Source: an uncultured Lachnospiraceae bacterium
Lineage (GTDB): Bacteria > Bacillota_A > Clostridia > Lachnospirales > Lachnospiraceae
Assembly: GCA_905207905.1 (NCBI GenBank)
Contig: CAJLNC010000023.1
Span: forward strand, 1-31,164
DNA length: 31,164 nucleotides
Reading direction: 5' to 3'
Of the stretch, positions 15,951-23,606 are shown one piece after another. Positions within the stretch are counted from its first letter, which is position 1. Each line of letters starts with the position of its first letter. The notes under the pieces were generated by a model, which did not search any database, was not told the origin of the DNA, and worked only from the letters and a program-made list of their open reading frames with translations. A program made the translations under genes and the position numbers.

Positions 15951-17213
15951 ATGCATACTACGATTTTAAAGGGAAATATCATCCACACCCCCACCCCCAG
16001 TCAGTTCGTCTGTCTGGAAAATGGATATCTGGTGGCTGCGGACAATAAGATTAAAGGGATTTTCAAAACCCTGCCGGAACTGTATCAGGGGCTTCCGATC
16101 ATGGATTATGGGGATCAGCTTATCATTCCCGGACTTTGCGACATGCATCTTCATGCACCTCAGTTTGTCTACCGGGGGCTGGGACTGGATCTGCAGCTGA
16201 TGGACTGGCTGGATCGGTACGCCTTTCCCACAGAGGCACGTTTCCAGGATCTTACCTACGCCCAGATCTATTACGAAGCCTTCGCTGAGACGCTGGCTAA
16301 AAATGGCACTACCAGAGCAGTGATCTTGGGAACCATCCATCCTGAAGCCACAGAGCTTCTCATGGAAATTCTGGAAAAAAAGCGGATCGCAGCCTATGTG
16401 GGCAAGATCAATATGGACACCCTCTCACCGGACTATCTGTGCGAGACGCCCCAGCAGTCTCTGGCAGATACCGAACAGTGGATCCTGAATACAAAAGACC
16501 GTTTTAAGCTGGTAAAGCCTGCCATCACCCCCCGCTTTATTCCCACCTGCTCCAGTCAGGTGCTGGAGGGGCTGGGCAAATTAGCGAAAAAATACGATCT
16601 GCACATCCACTCCCACATTTCTGAGGATCTTGGAGAGATGGCCATTGTTCGGCAGCGGTATCCCCAATATGATAATGATGGGGATGTGTATGATCACTTT
16701 GGCCTGCTGAATGAAAAAACAGTGATGGCTCACTACATCTATCCCACGGACCATGAATTGGAGCTGACAAAAAAACGGGGCATCACCATCGCCCACTGTC
16801 CCCAGTCTAACGGAAATGTTTCCGCCGGGATCCCCCCGATCCGCAGAATGCTGGATCTGGGAATCAAGGTAGGACTTGGCTCTGACATTGCCGGAGGCTA
16901 CAGCGTCTGCATTTTCCGCGCCATGGCGGAAGCGGTGTATCTGTCCAAGCTGAAATGGCTGGAATCCGGAAAGCAGGAAGATTTCCTTTCTATTCCGGAA
17001 GCTTTCTATCTGGGTACGAAAGGCGGCGGACAATTTTTCGGCAAAGTAGGAAGCTTTGAGAAAGGCTATGAGCTGGATGCCCTGGTGATCAATGACCAAT
17101 CCCTGGGCACCCCGGCTGATCGTCTGACTTTGGAAGAACGACTGGAACGTGTGATCCATCTGGCAGATGACCGAAACATCACTGCCCGCTATACTGCTGG
17201 GGAACGATCCTGA
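15951..17213 (+). CDS. Guanine deaminase-like amidohydrolase, copy 1
   Basis: 420 aa from the ATG at 15951, chosen because AAGGAG lies 8 bases upstream. The amidohydrolase-superfamily zinc site is complete: H66 and H68 in DMHLHAPQ, H222 in HSHISED, H261 in MAHYIYP and D312 in GLGSDIAGG. HAPQ and SHISE fit guanine deaminase, which hydrolyses guanine to xanthine and ammonia in the cytoplasm for purine salvage or nitrogen supply. A conserved YLGTKGGGQFFGKVGSFEKG segment near the C-terminus is shared with the second copy. The two proteins align along their whole length and are adjacent on the same strand, so they arose by duplication or paired acquisition. A related substrate cannot be ruled out for either. 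Confidence 0.88.
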   Translation: MHTTILKGNIIHTPTPSQFVCLENGYLVAADNKIKGIFKTLPELYQGLPIMDYGDQLIIPGLCDMHLHAPQFVYRGLGLDLQLMDWLDRYAFPTEARFQDLTYAQIYYEAFAETLAKNGTTRAVILGTIHPEATELLMEILEKKRIAAYVGKINMDTLSPDYLCETPQQSLADTEQWILNTKDRFKLVKPAITPRFIPTCSSQVLEGLGKLAKKYDLHIHSHISEDLGEMAIVRQRYPQYDNDGDVYDHFGLLNEKTVMAHYIYPTDHELELTKKRGITIAHCPQSNGNVSAGIPPIRRMLDLGIKVGLGSDIAGGYSVCIFRAMAEAVYLSKLKWLESGKQEDFLSIPEAFYLGTKGGGQFFGKVGSFEKGYELDALVINDQSLGTPADRLTLEERLERVIHLADDRNITARYTAGERS

Positions 17214-17256
17214 GCGCAAATCAAGCCCCTCAACGCTCCTAAGAACCCATAAAAAA

Positions 17257-17372
17257 GAGGATGCTGCAAAATACGAATTCCGGTGGTTTCTCGGTGTGTT
17301 TTTCTTCTAACAGATGGCTTTTTTCGAAAAAAGTCACCCGAACGGATACCGTCACAGGTATTTTGCAGCCTC
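17257..17372. repeat. Nested inverted repeat between the two deaminase genes
   Basis: Outer arms at 17257-17274 (GAGGATGCTGCAAAATAC) and 17358-17372 (GTATTTTGCAGCCTC) are complementary over 15 bases, with a 3-base bulge. Inside, 17281-17296 pairs partly with 17335-17351, and the centre (17317-17336) is a short hairpin, GGCTTTT/AAAAGTC with G-T pairing. The whole can fold into one long, branched stem of about 116 bases. It could be a small non-autonomous element (MITE) or an attenuating mRNA structure. No target-site duplication is evident. Confidence 0.7.
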
Positions 17373-17406
17373 CCCCTTAACTCAGGATACAGAAAGGATG
17401 CTTCTT

Positions 17407-18663
17407 ATGAACGATTATATTTTAAAGGGAAATATTTTGTACGCAAAAACAAAAGAAAAACTGACCTCCATGCCGGACGGCTATGTGGTCTGCCAGTCTG
17501 GTCATTGTCAGGGTGTATTCCAGGAATTGCCGAAAGCCTTTCAAGACTATGAGATTTTGGATTATGGGGACTGCCTCATCATTCCAGGAATGACGGATCT
17601 CCACGTCCACGCCCCTCAGTACACCGTCTGCGGCTACGCCATGGATCTGGAATTGATGGACTGGCTGAATGCCTATATTTTTCCTGAAGAGGCCCGCTAT
17701 ACAGATTTTGCCTACGCAAAATCCTCCTACTCCGTGTTTGTAAATGATTTGCTTCACTCCCCCACCTCCAGGCTCTGCGCCTTCGGAACCCTTCACAGTG
17801 AGGGAACTCTGGAACTGATGGGACAGCTGGAAGCAGCCGGATTTGCCGGCTGCGTGGGAAAGGTCAGCATGGACCGGAACGCCCCGGACGCTCTGCGGGA
17901 GACGCACCCTGTGGAAGATTTGAAAAGCTGGCTGGCGCAATGCAGCTTTCCCCATATCAAACCCATCCTCACCCCCCGTTTTATCCCGGCCTGCACGGAT
18001 GAACTGATGACTGCCCTCGGTAAGATCCAGGAACAGACCCGCCTCCCTCTCCAGTCCCATCTGTCGGAAAATCCTGCAGAAATTGCCTTTGTTCAGGAAT
18101 TGTGCCCGGAATCCAGATTTTACGGAGATGCCTATGATCAGTTCCACACCTTTGGCACCGGAGGCAAAACCATTATGGCTCACTGTGTTCACTCCAGTGA
18201 TGAGGAGATTGCCCTGATGAAAGAGCGTCAGGTCTATATGGCCCACTGCGCGGAATCCAATTTCAATCTTTCCTCCGGCATCGCTCCGGCCCGTCGCTTT
18301 TTAAATGCCGGCGTGCCCATGGGCCTTGGCACTGATATCGGAGCAGGTACTTCCGTTTCCATGTTCCGCAGTATCAAAGAAGCCATCATCGCCTCAAAAA
18401 TGTACTGGCGGCTGGTGGATGCCACCATGGAGCCTCTTCAATTTTCAGAGGCCTTCTACCTGGCCACCAAAGGCGGCGGCTCTTTCTTCGGCAATATCGG
18501 CAGTTTTGAGAAAGATTATGAATTTGATGCCGTGGTGATTGATGACCGCAAGGTTCGTCAGCCTCTTCCCGCCAAACTGGAAAACCGTCTGGAAAGAGTC
18601 ATCTACGCAGATGACTGCCATACCGTCATCCACAAATTCATCTGCGGCAAAAAAGTCCTTTAA
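17407..18663 (+). CDS. Guanine deaminase-like amidohydrolase, copy 2
   Basis: 418 aa from the ATG at 17407, with AAAGGA about 8 bases upstream; the ATG at 17398 is too close to that site. Zinc-site residues match copy 1: H66/H68 in DLHVHAPQ, H218 in QSHLSEN, H259 in MAHCVHSSDEE and D310 in GLGTDIGAG. Both copies begin ...ILKGNI and share YGD-(Q/C)LIIPG, the ITPRFIP/LTPRFIP motif and TKGGGxFFGxxGSFEK. Many positions differ between them, so the duplication is not recent. I infer guanine deamination; divergence may reflect differing affinity or substrate. The 193-base spacer carries a large inverted repeat that could uncouple expression of the pair. Confidence 0.87.
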   Translation: MNDYILKGNILYAKTKEKLTSMPDGYVVCQSGHCQGVFQELPKAFQDYEILDYGDCLIIPGMTDLHVHAPQYTVCGYAMDLELMDWLNAYIFPEEARYTDFAYAKSSYSVFVNDLLHSPTSRLCAFGTLHSEGTLELMGQLEAAGFAGCVGKVSMDRNAPDALRETHPVEDLKSWLAQCSFPHIKPILTPRFIPACTDELMTALGKIQEQTRLPLQSHLSENPAEIAFVQELCPESRFYGDAYDQFHTFGTGGKTIMAHCVHSSDEEIALMKERQVYMAHCAESNFNLSSGIAPARRFLNAGVPMGLGTDIGAGTSVSMFRSIKEAIIASKMYWRLVDATMEPLQFSEAFYLATKGGGSFFGNIGSFEKDYEFDAVVIDDRKVRQPLPAKLENRLERVIYADDCHTVIHKFICGKKVL

Positions 18664-18690
18664 AGGAGCAGGCCAATCCCATCCTGATCA

Positions 18691-19362
18691 TTAATACTTT
18701 ACCACTTCACATACCGTGAGAACGCCATCCTTTACATGGAAACGGATATCATATCCTGCAAAGGCTACTCCATAACGCCGTTTCGGATCTTTCTGATAGG
18801 AAGGTCTGGGATCCTGGCGCAGGATTCCCAAAGCTGCTTCCCGCTTTTCCTCCGGGATTTTTTGCAGCAGTTCCTCCGGGAACTGCACCTGAAGCTCATA
18901 ATCCTTCACCCGGTCTGCAAAGCCGCACACTGCCTCCGGATGACTGTCTGTGTAGGCAAGGTAAGGCTTGATATCATAGATGGGCGTTCCATTCAGGAGA
19001 TCGGCTCCAGCCACATAAAGCACCGGTCCCAGTTTTGGATCCAGCTCCACCCGCTCAAGCTTCACGCAGGAAAGTCCGATGGGATTGGGACGAAAGGGAG
19101 ATCTGGTGGCAAATACTCCCACATGGGTATTTCCTCCCAGCCTGGGAGGAAGTACGGTGGGAGACCATTCCTCTCTCACTGCCCTGGAAAACTGCCACAA
19201 AATCCAGATATGGGAATATTCCTCCAGTCCCATCACCGCATGAGGATTGCGATATTCCGGCTCAAATACAATCCTTGCTTTCAGCTCCGGCACAATACCG
19301 CTCTGCCTGGGAATCCCGAATTTTTCTGTAAAATCACTCTCAATTCTGGCTATGATCTTCAT
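18691..19362 (-). CDS. trmO: tRNA (N6-threonylcarbamoyladenosine37-N6)-methyltransferase TrmO
   Basis: 223 aa from the ATG at 19362 (GAGGAAATA upstream; longer in-frame extensions are not credible). The TsaA/TrmO beta-barrel signature is clear: GLEEYSHIWILWQFS (about 45-59), NTHVGVFATRSPFRPNPIG (about 78-96), LNGTPIYDIKPYL and YTDSHPEA. TrmO uses S-adenosylmethionine to methylate t6A37 of tRNA-Thr, in the cytoplasm. A C-terminal domain of about 70 residues (DPKRRYGVAFAGYDIRFHV) is the usual TrmO tail. The gene lies 91 bases after the HAD phosphatase gene on the same strand and may be co-transcribed with it. Confidence 0.94.
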   Translation of the reverse strand: MKIIARIESDFTEKFGIPRQSGIVPELKARIVFEPEYRNPHAVMGLEEYSHIWILWQFSRAVREEWSPTVLPPRLGGNTHVGVFATRSPFRPNPIGLSCVKLERVELDPKLGPVLYVAGADLLNGTPIYDIKPYLAYTDSHPEAVCGFADRVKDYELQVQFPEELLQKIPEEKREAALGILRQDPRPSYQKDPKRRYGVAFAGYDIRFHVKDGVLTVCEVVKY

Positions 19363-19453
19363 TATTTCCTCTTTTCTGCCCGCCGCAGTGTGATCCTGCG
19401 GAGTCTTTTTTATTTCGCAGAAAGCAATTTCCAATAAGCCTTCTGCGGTATTC

Positions 19454-20293
19454 TCAAGCCTTCCACTCTCTTCCCAGCAGGAACCGATAGATGGCCTCCC
19501 CGCAGCCATTGTGGTTATTATCCGCCACCACCACATCGCTGATGGCCTTTACATTGGAATTCGCATTGCCCATGGCTACTGCCAGACCGGCCGCTTTGAG
19601 CGCCGGACAATCGTTGTCCGCATCTCCCACCATAATCACCTGCTCCATGGAGATCTGCAGTTTTTCACAGAGCGCCTGAAGACCAGCCGCCTTATCCACT
19701 CCCAAAGCGGTACACTCCAGGGAGGCGATCTCTGAATAGGTCATATTGGCCTGCAGCTTCCTTTTTTGCAGCATCTCCAGAGACTTTTCCCGCTCCTCAG
19801 TGCTGGTGTGATACAGATTCAGCTTTTCCACACTGCCTCCTACCTTTCTCTGGTAATCAAATACCTGATCCACCGGCGTACACAATTTCAAAAAAGATTC
19901 CTGATAGACCCCCATCTGATAGTGCGCCATGCAAGAAAGCTGATCTTCATTCACCACTGCCTGTCCTTCTTTGAAAAAATGGGCCATAATATCCCGATCC
20001 CCCACTACTTCTTCAATCGTATCGATCATCTCCTGGGTCATAGAGATCATGGCGATGGGTTCTCTCTTTTTCAGATCAAACACCAGCCCCCCGCTTTCTC
20101 CGCAAAGATAATTCATATCTGGAAACTCTTTCAGCGGCTCCTCCATCTCCGCGTAGGATCTTCCGGAACAAAATACCACTTCTTTTCCTGCTGCCAGCGC
20201 CTCATGGATCGCCTGCTTTGTTCTTTCGTCAAACTTTTTTTCATCATTCAGCGCGGTTCCATCCATGTCCAGCGCGATTACACGATATTCCAT
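19454..20293 (-). CDS. Cof-type HAD-IIB hydrolase
   Basis: 279 aa from the ATG at 20293; AAGGAA is 7 bases upstream, and a TTG at 20299 is a weaker alternative. HAD motif I is ALDMDGT (nucleophile D9, D11), motif II is VVFCSGRS, the motif III lysine lies near GVDKAAGL and motif IV is GDADNDCPALKAAG. The type IIB cap sits between motifs II and III. The Cof/YidA group dephosphorylates sugar phosphates, nucleotides or flavin nucleotides in the cytoplasm. The exact substrate cannot be read from sequence. It is the first gene of a probable two-gene unit with trmO. Confidence 0.91.
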   Translation of the reverse strand: MEYRVIALDMDGTALNDEKKFDERTKQAIHEALAAGKEVVFCSGRSYAEMEEPLKEFPDMNYLCGESGGLVFDLKKREPIAMISMTQEMIDTIEEVVGDRDIMAHFFKEGQAVVNEDQLSCMAHYQMGVYQESFLKLCTPVDQVFDYQRKVGGSVEKLNLYHTSTEEREKSLEMLQKRKLQANMTYSEIASLECTALGVDKAAGLQALCEKLQISMEQVIMVGDADNDCPALKAAGLAVAMGNANSNVKAISDVVVADNNHNGCGEAIYRFLLGREWKA

Positions 20294-20658
20294 ACTCAAA
20301 TTCCTTCCCGGGCTTGATAAAATATCCGGCCTTTCCTATGGCCGGTTTCGCACAGCCCCTCTTCTCCCTAAAACAGCCTCTCTTTCCTGACAAATGCAGT
20401 CAAAAGCGCTGTTAGCATATCTCGCTTTTCTGATTATAACGAACTTCCCTTTATTTGTACAGAGTCCCTGAAAATCTTCTTTTTTTCAGTAACCGTCCAT
20501 CCCGTTTTCTCTGTTACGGCTCAATTATTCCTTGTTTTCCCCAACGTTCCAAATAAATTTTCAAATAACATCCGCTTTTCATTTCATCTGATTTCGTGTA
20601 TCCTAGTATCAGACAGACGGATAAGAGAAGACAAAATTCTGATGAAAGAAGGTGCCCT
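20294..20658. promoter_or_regulatory. Divergent intergenic region, promoter for HAD/trmO and for the AraC regulator
   Basis: This 365-base gap contains no credible gene. Facing left, TGTACA (complement of 20456-20461), a 17-base spacer and a perfect TATAAT (complement of 20433-20438) form a good promoter for the HAD gene, leaving a leader of about 130 bases. Facing right, TTTTCA at 20576-20581 and TATCCT at 20599-20604 are 17 bases apart and form a weak candidate for the regulator gene, as expected for an activated or autoregulated promoter. No clear operator was identified. Confidence 0.5.
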
Positions 20659-21498
20659 ATGAATAATGACCAGCAAAAAACCGGCTACCTGGAAAGCCGC
20701 TTTAAGCTGTTTTACATCTCTGACCAAAACTGCATCCGCTTTCCCCTCCATTATCATGACTTTCACAAGATCATGATCTTCCTCAGGGGCAATGTAAGTT
20801 ATGTCATTGAGGGAAAACAGTATGAACTGCTGCCGGAAGATATTCTTCTGATCCACGCCGGAGAACTCCACCGTCCTATCATCCACGATACCTCGGTCTA
20901 TGAGCGCATGGTATTTTATATCTCTCCTCACTTTTTTGAAGAACTTACCCGCAAGGGCCATGATCTCTTCCACTGCTTCTGTCTCAGCCGCAGTCAGCAG
21001 TCCAGCCTCCTCCGCCTCTCCAGAGATCAGGGGGGAGAAATAAAAAGAGTCTGCCATGAACTGACAGACTCCTTTTTGTCAAACAGCTATGCTGGTGAAT
21101 TGTATCGGGAAACAAAATTTATGGAATTTCTCATTCTTTTAAACCGGGCTCTTTTGGGGGATCAATTTCACTACTCCAGAGTGTCCACCGCGAATTCCAC
21201 GATTCAAACCGTATTGAAATACATCAATGACCGGATCTGTGAGGAAACTCTGTCCATTGCTCAGATTTCCCAGGCAGTTTTTCTAAATCCCTCCTACCTG
21301 ATGCATCTGTTTAAAACAGAAACAGGACAGAGTATCGGAAAATATATTACAGAAAAACGACTGTTCCTGGCGCGAAGCATGATCGCTCAGGGCCTGTCTG
21401 TGACAGAGGCCTGTTTTCGCAGCGGCTTTAAAAACTATGCTGCCTTCTACTATGCCTATAAAACAAAATACGATTCTCCTCCTGGAACGGTGGATTAA
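20659..21498 (+). CDS. AraC-family transcriptional regulator
   Basis: 279 aa from the ATG at 20659 (AAGAAGG 6-7 bases upstream; a longer frame from 20596 has no site). An N-terminal cupin sensing domain (about 25-105) contains LHYHDFHKIMIFLRG, EGKQYELLPEDILLI and HAGELHRP, typical of AraC_binding domains that sense a small molecule. The C-terminal double helix-turn-helix (about 180-275) shows ISQAVFLNPSYLMHLFKTET and ACFRSGFKNYAAFYYAYK. It should bind DNA as a dimer and activate genes. No sugar operon is adjacent, so its targets are unknown. Its stop overlaps the stop of the convergent kinase gene, and a terminator-like hairpin lies inside its coding region. Confidence 0.92.
   Translation: MNNDQQKTGYLESRFKLFYISDQNCIRFPLHYHDFHKIMIFLRGNVSYVIEGKQYELLPEDILLIHAGELHRPIIHDTSVYERMVFYISPHFFEELTRKGHDLFHCFCLSRSQQSSLLRLSRDQGGEIKRVCHELTDSFLSNSYAGELYRETKFMEFLILLNRALLGDQFHYSRVSTANSTIQTVLKYINDRICEETLSIAQISQAVFLNPSYLMHLFKTETGQSIGKYITEKRLFLARSMIAQGLSVTEACFRSGFKNYAAFYYAYKTKYDSPPGTVD
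21042..21077. terminator. Intrinsic terminator-like hairpin inside the AraC coding region
   Basis: GAGTCTG (21047-21053) and CAGACTC (21065-21071) form a perfect 7-bp stem with an 11-base loop. On the minus strand the stem is followed by TTTTTATTTC, a good intrinsic terminator about 425 bases past the kinase stop at 21495. On the plus strand it is followed by CTTTTTG, so it might also attenuate the regulator's own mRNA. The A/T runs on both sides extend the pairing with one bulge. Confidence 0.7.
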
Positions 21499-22808
21499 AA
21501 GATCACACTGATTTTTGTTCCTTTCCCCGGCTCACTCTCCAACTTCAGGCTGGCATCATGCAGGGCTACAATATGCTTTACCAGGGCAAGTCCCAGCCCG
21601 GTGCCTCCTGTTTTCTTAGAACGGCTCTTATCCACCCGGTAAAACCGTTCAAACACCCGATCCTGATGTTCCTTTGGAATGCCGATCCCGTTATCTTCTA
21701 CAGAAAGGATGGTCTTATTTTCCTGCTGTTTTACGGTCACTGCCACCCATCCATCCGGCACATTATAGCGAATAGCATTGTCGCAGAGATTAATAATCAG
21801 CTCTGTCAGCATTTCCCGGTTTCCTCTCACCCGGGCCGAAGAACCGTCCAGGGTGATGGATACCATATGCCTGGCTGCATTAATGCGGAGATTCTCTACG
21901 CAGGCAGAGGCGATCTCATACAGATCCAGAGGTTCGAACTGTTCCTGGGCATCCACATGATCCAGCTCGGAAAGCTTAATAATATCATTGATCAGGGACA
22001 GCAGCCGACTGGCGTTCTTCCGTATCTCTGCTGAGAACCGTTTCACTTCCTCCCCCTGAACAATCCCGTTTTCCATCAGCTCTGCATAGCCGGAAATGGC
22101 CGTCAGGGGTGTTTTTAACTCATGGGATACATTGGCTGTAAAATCCTGACGCATCTTAGCCCCCTTCAAAATATCCTCATGCTGGGCACGAATCATGTTT
22201 GCAAAGGGAACCAGCTCCTTATAAGCCGGCTTAAGGGAACCGCCCTCAATATTCATTGCCATTTTTTCAATGGGTTCAATGAGTCTTGCCGTAAACCATT
22301 TTGCCAGCAGCACACAAAGAATCACCATGAGCAGAACAATACCCAAAATGCTGGGAAGAGCAGTTTCAAAGACACTGAGAATATTATCCGCTTCCCTTGC
22401 CACCCGAAGCACAGAACCATCTTCCAGGCGCAGTGCATAGTAATACGTGCTCTGGTTCAGCGTATCGGACCGGCGCACTGCCTGGCCGGATCCGTTCTCC
22501 ATAGCCTCAATCACCTCCGGACGCTCCAGGTGATTCTCCATATCCCCCACGTCCGCATCATTGTCATAGAGAACAATCCCGTCCGAACCGATCCAGGTAA
22601 CCCGAAGATTATCCATCTCAAGCTCAGGCATTCTCTCCGGACTATTGAGAAATACCCCGGTATCTCTCAAAATATTCGCATTCATCTCCAGGTCATCGTG
22701 CACCTGATGCTTAAATAATTCATAAAAAACAGCCGTCATTAAAAGCATTGTGGCGGCTATGGCCACAAACGCAATTCCTGCCAGCTGTTTGTTGATCTTT
22801 CTTTTCAT
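21495..22808 (-). CDS. Sensor histidine kinase, PhoR-like
   Basis: 437 aa. Two membrane segments (about 11-31 and 149-170) flank an extracytoplasmic sensor region of about 115 residues. A HAMP-like linker leads to the HisKA domain with FTANVSHELKTPL (phosphoacceptor H229). The HATPase_c domain follows, with the N box LIINLCDNAIRYN, G1 VEDNGIGIP, the F box ERFYRV and G2 GTGLGLALVKHI. The architecture matches PhoR/WalK-type kinases. It starts 3 bases after the response regulator's stop, so the two are translationally coupled. The phosphate transporter gene directly upstream suggests that it reports phosphate limitation (inference). No terminator lies between it and the convergent AraC gene. Confidence 0.93.
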   Translation of the reverse strand: MKRKINKQLAGIAFVAIAATMLLMTAVFYELFKHQVHDDLEMNANILRDTGVFLNSPERMPELEMDNLRVTWIGSDGIVLYDNDADVGDMENHLERPEVIEAMENGSGQAVRRSDTLNQSTYYYALRLEDGSVLRVAREADNILSVFETALPSILGIVLLMVILCVLLAKWFTARLIEPIEKMAMNIEGGSLKPAYKELVPFANMIRAQHEDILKGAKMRQDFTANVSHELKTPLTAISGYAELMENGIVQGEEVKRFSAEIRKNASRLLSLINDIIKLSELDHVDAQEQFEPLDLYEIASACVENLRINAARHMVSITLDGSSARVRGNREMLTELIINLCDNAIRYNVPDGWVAVTVKQQENKTILSVEDNGIGIPKEHQDRVFERFYRVDKSRSKKTGGTGLGLALVKHIVALHDASLKLESEPGKGTKISVIF

Positions 22809-22811
22809 CCT

Positions 22812-23483
22812 TTACTCCATCACATAGCCTACATTCCGAACCGTCTTGATCCGGTTGCCGCTGTCTCCCAGCTTCTGCCGAAGGGTTTTGATGTGCATAT
22901 CCACAGTTCTGGACTCGCCTTCAAACTCCGTACCCCACACTCGGTGCATGATCATCTCCCGGGTCATCACGATGCCGCAGTTTGCCATAAGCAGCTTCAA
23001 AAGCTCATACTCCTTAAAGGTTAGTTCCACAGGCTTCTCATCTGCGTATACCACATGGCGCTCATTGTCCAAAAATACTTCTCCGATGGTAAGGAACTTC
23101 CCATTGTCCTCCTCCATGGTGCGGCGCAGCACTGCTTTCACTCTGGTGATCAGCTCCATAACTGAGAAGGGCTTTTTGATGTAATCGTCTGCCCCCATGT
23201 CCAGTCCCTTGATCATATCCACCTCTGTGGTTTTGGCAGTCACCATGATCACAGGTATTCGCCTAGTGGAAGGATTTCCCCGGAGCCGCTTTAAAATTTC
23301 ATAGCCGTCCATATCCGGAAGCATAATGTCCAAAATTGCCAGATCCGGAAGCTTTTCCTCCAGCTTCCGGAAAAAGGCTTTGCCGCTGTCAAAATCTGAC
23401 ACGGAATGGCCGCTGTTCTTTAATGCTATTGTCTCAATCTCACGAATATCGGTGTCGTCCTCAACCACATAAATCGATGCCAT
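22812..23483 (-). CDS. OmpR/PhoB-family response regulator
   Basis: 223 aa. The receiver domain has the acidic pocket VVEDD (9-10), phosphoacceptor D52 in LAILDIMLPDMDGYE, T82 in VTAKTTE and K103 in YIKKPF. The C-terminal winged-helix domain (about 130-223) shows VELTFKEYELLKLLM, MHRVWG and RTVDMHIKTLRQKLG, typical of OmpR/PhoB regulators that bind direct repeats as dimers. AGAGGA is 8 bases before the ATG. The gene lies between the Na/Pi cotransporter and its cognate kinase. TTTACA direct repeats upstream of the transporter are a likely operator. Confidence 0.94.
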   Translation of the reverse strand: MASIYVVEDDTDIREIETIALKNSGHSVSDFDSGKAFFRKLEEKLPDLAILDIMLPDMDGYEILKRLRGNPSTRRIPVIMVTAKTTEVDMIKGLDMGADDYIKKPFSVMELITRVKAVLRRTMEEDNGKFLTIGEVFLDNERHVVYADEKPVELTFKEYELLKLLMANCGIVMTREMIMHRVWGTEFEGESRTVDMHIKTLRQKLGDSGNRIKTVRNVGYVME

Positions 23484-23606
23484 TTTATCCGTCCTCTTCT
23501 GATCTTTCTATCCTGCCCCTGGTGTCCGGCGTCTGGGGAAAATGCTTCCTCTCCGCCTTGGTCCTTCCACTGCCTTTTATCCCGGCAGCAATGTCTCTTC
23601 TGTCTC

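Noticed and set aside
17214..17406. Purine riboswitch between or before the guanine deaminase genes
   Set aside because: The conserved core sequences of the purine aptamer are not present; the structure seen is a long inverted repeat instead.
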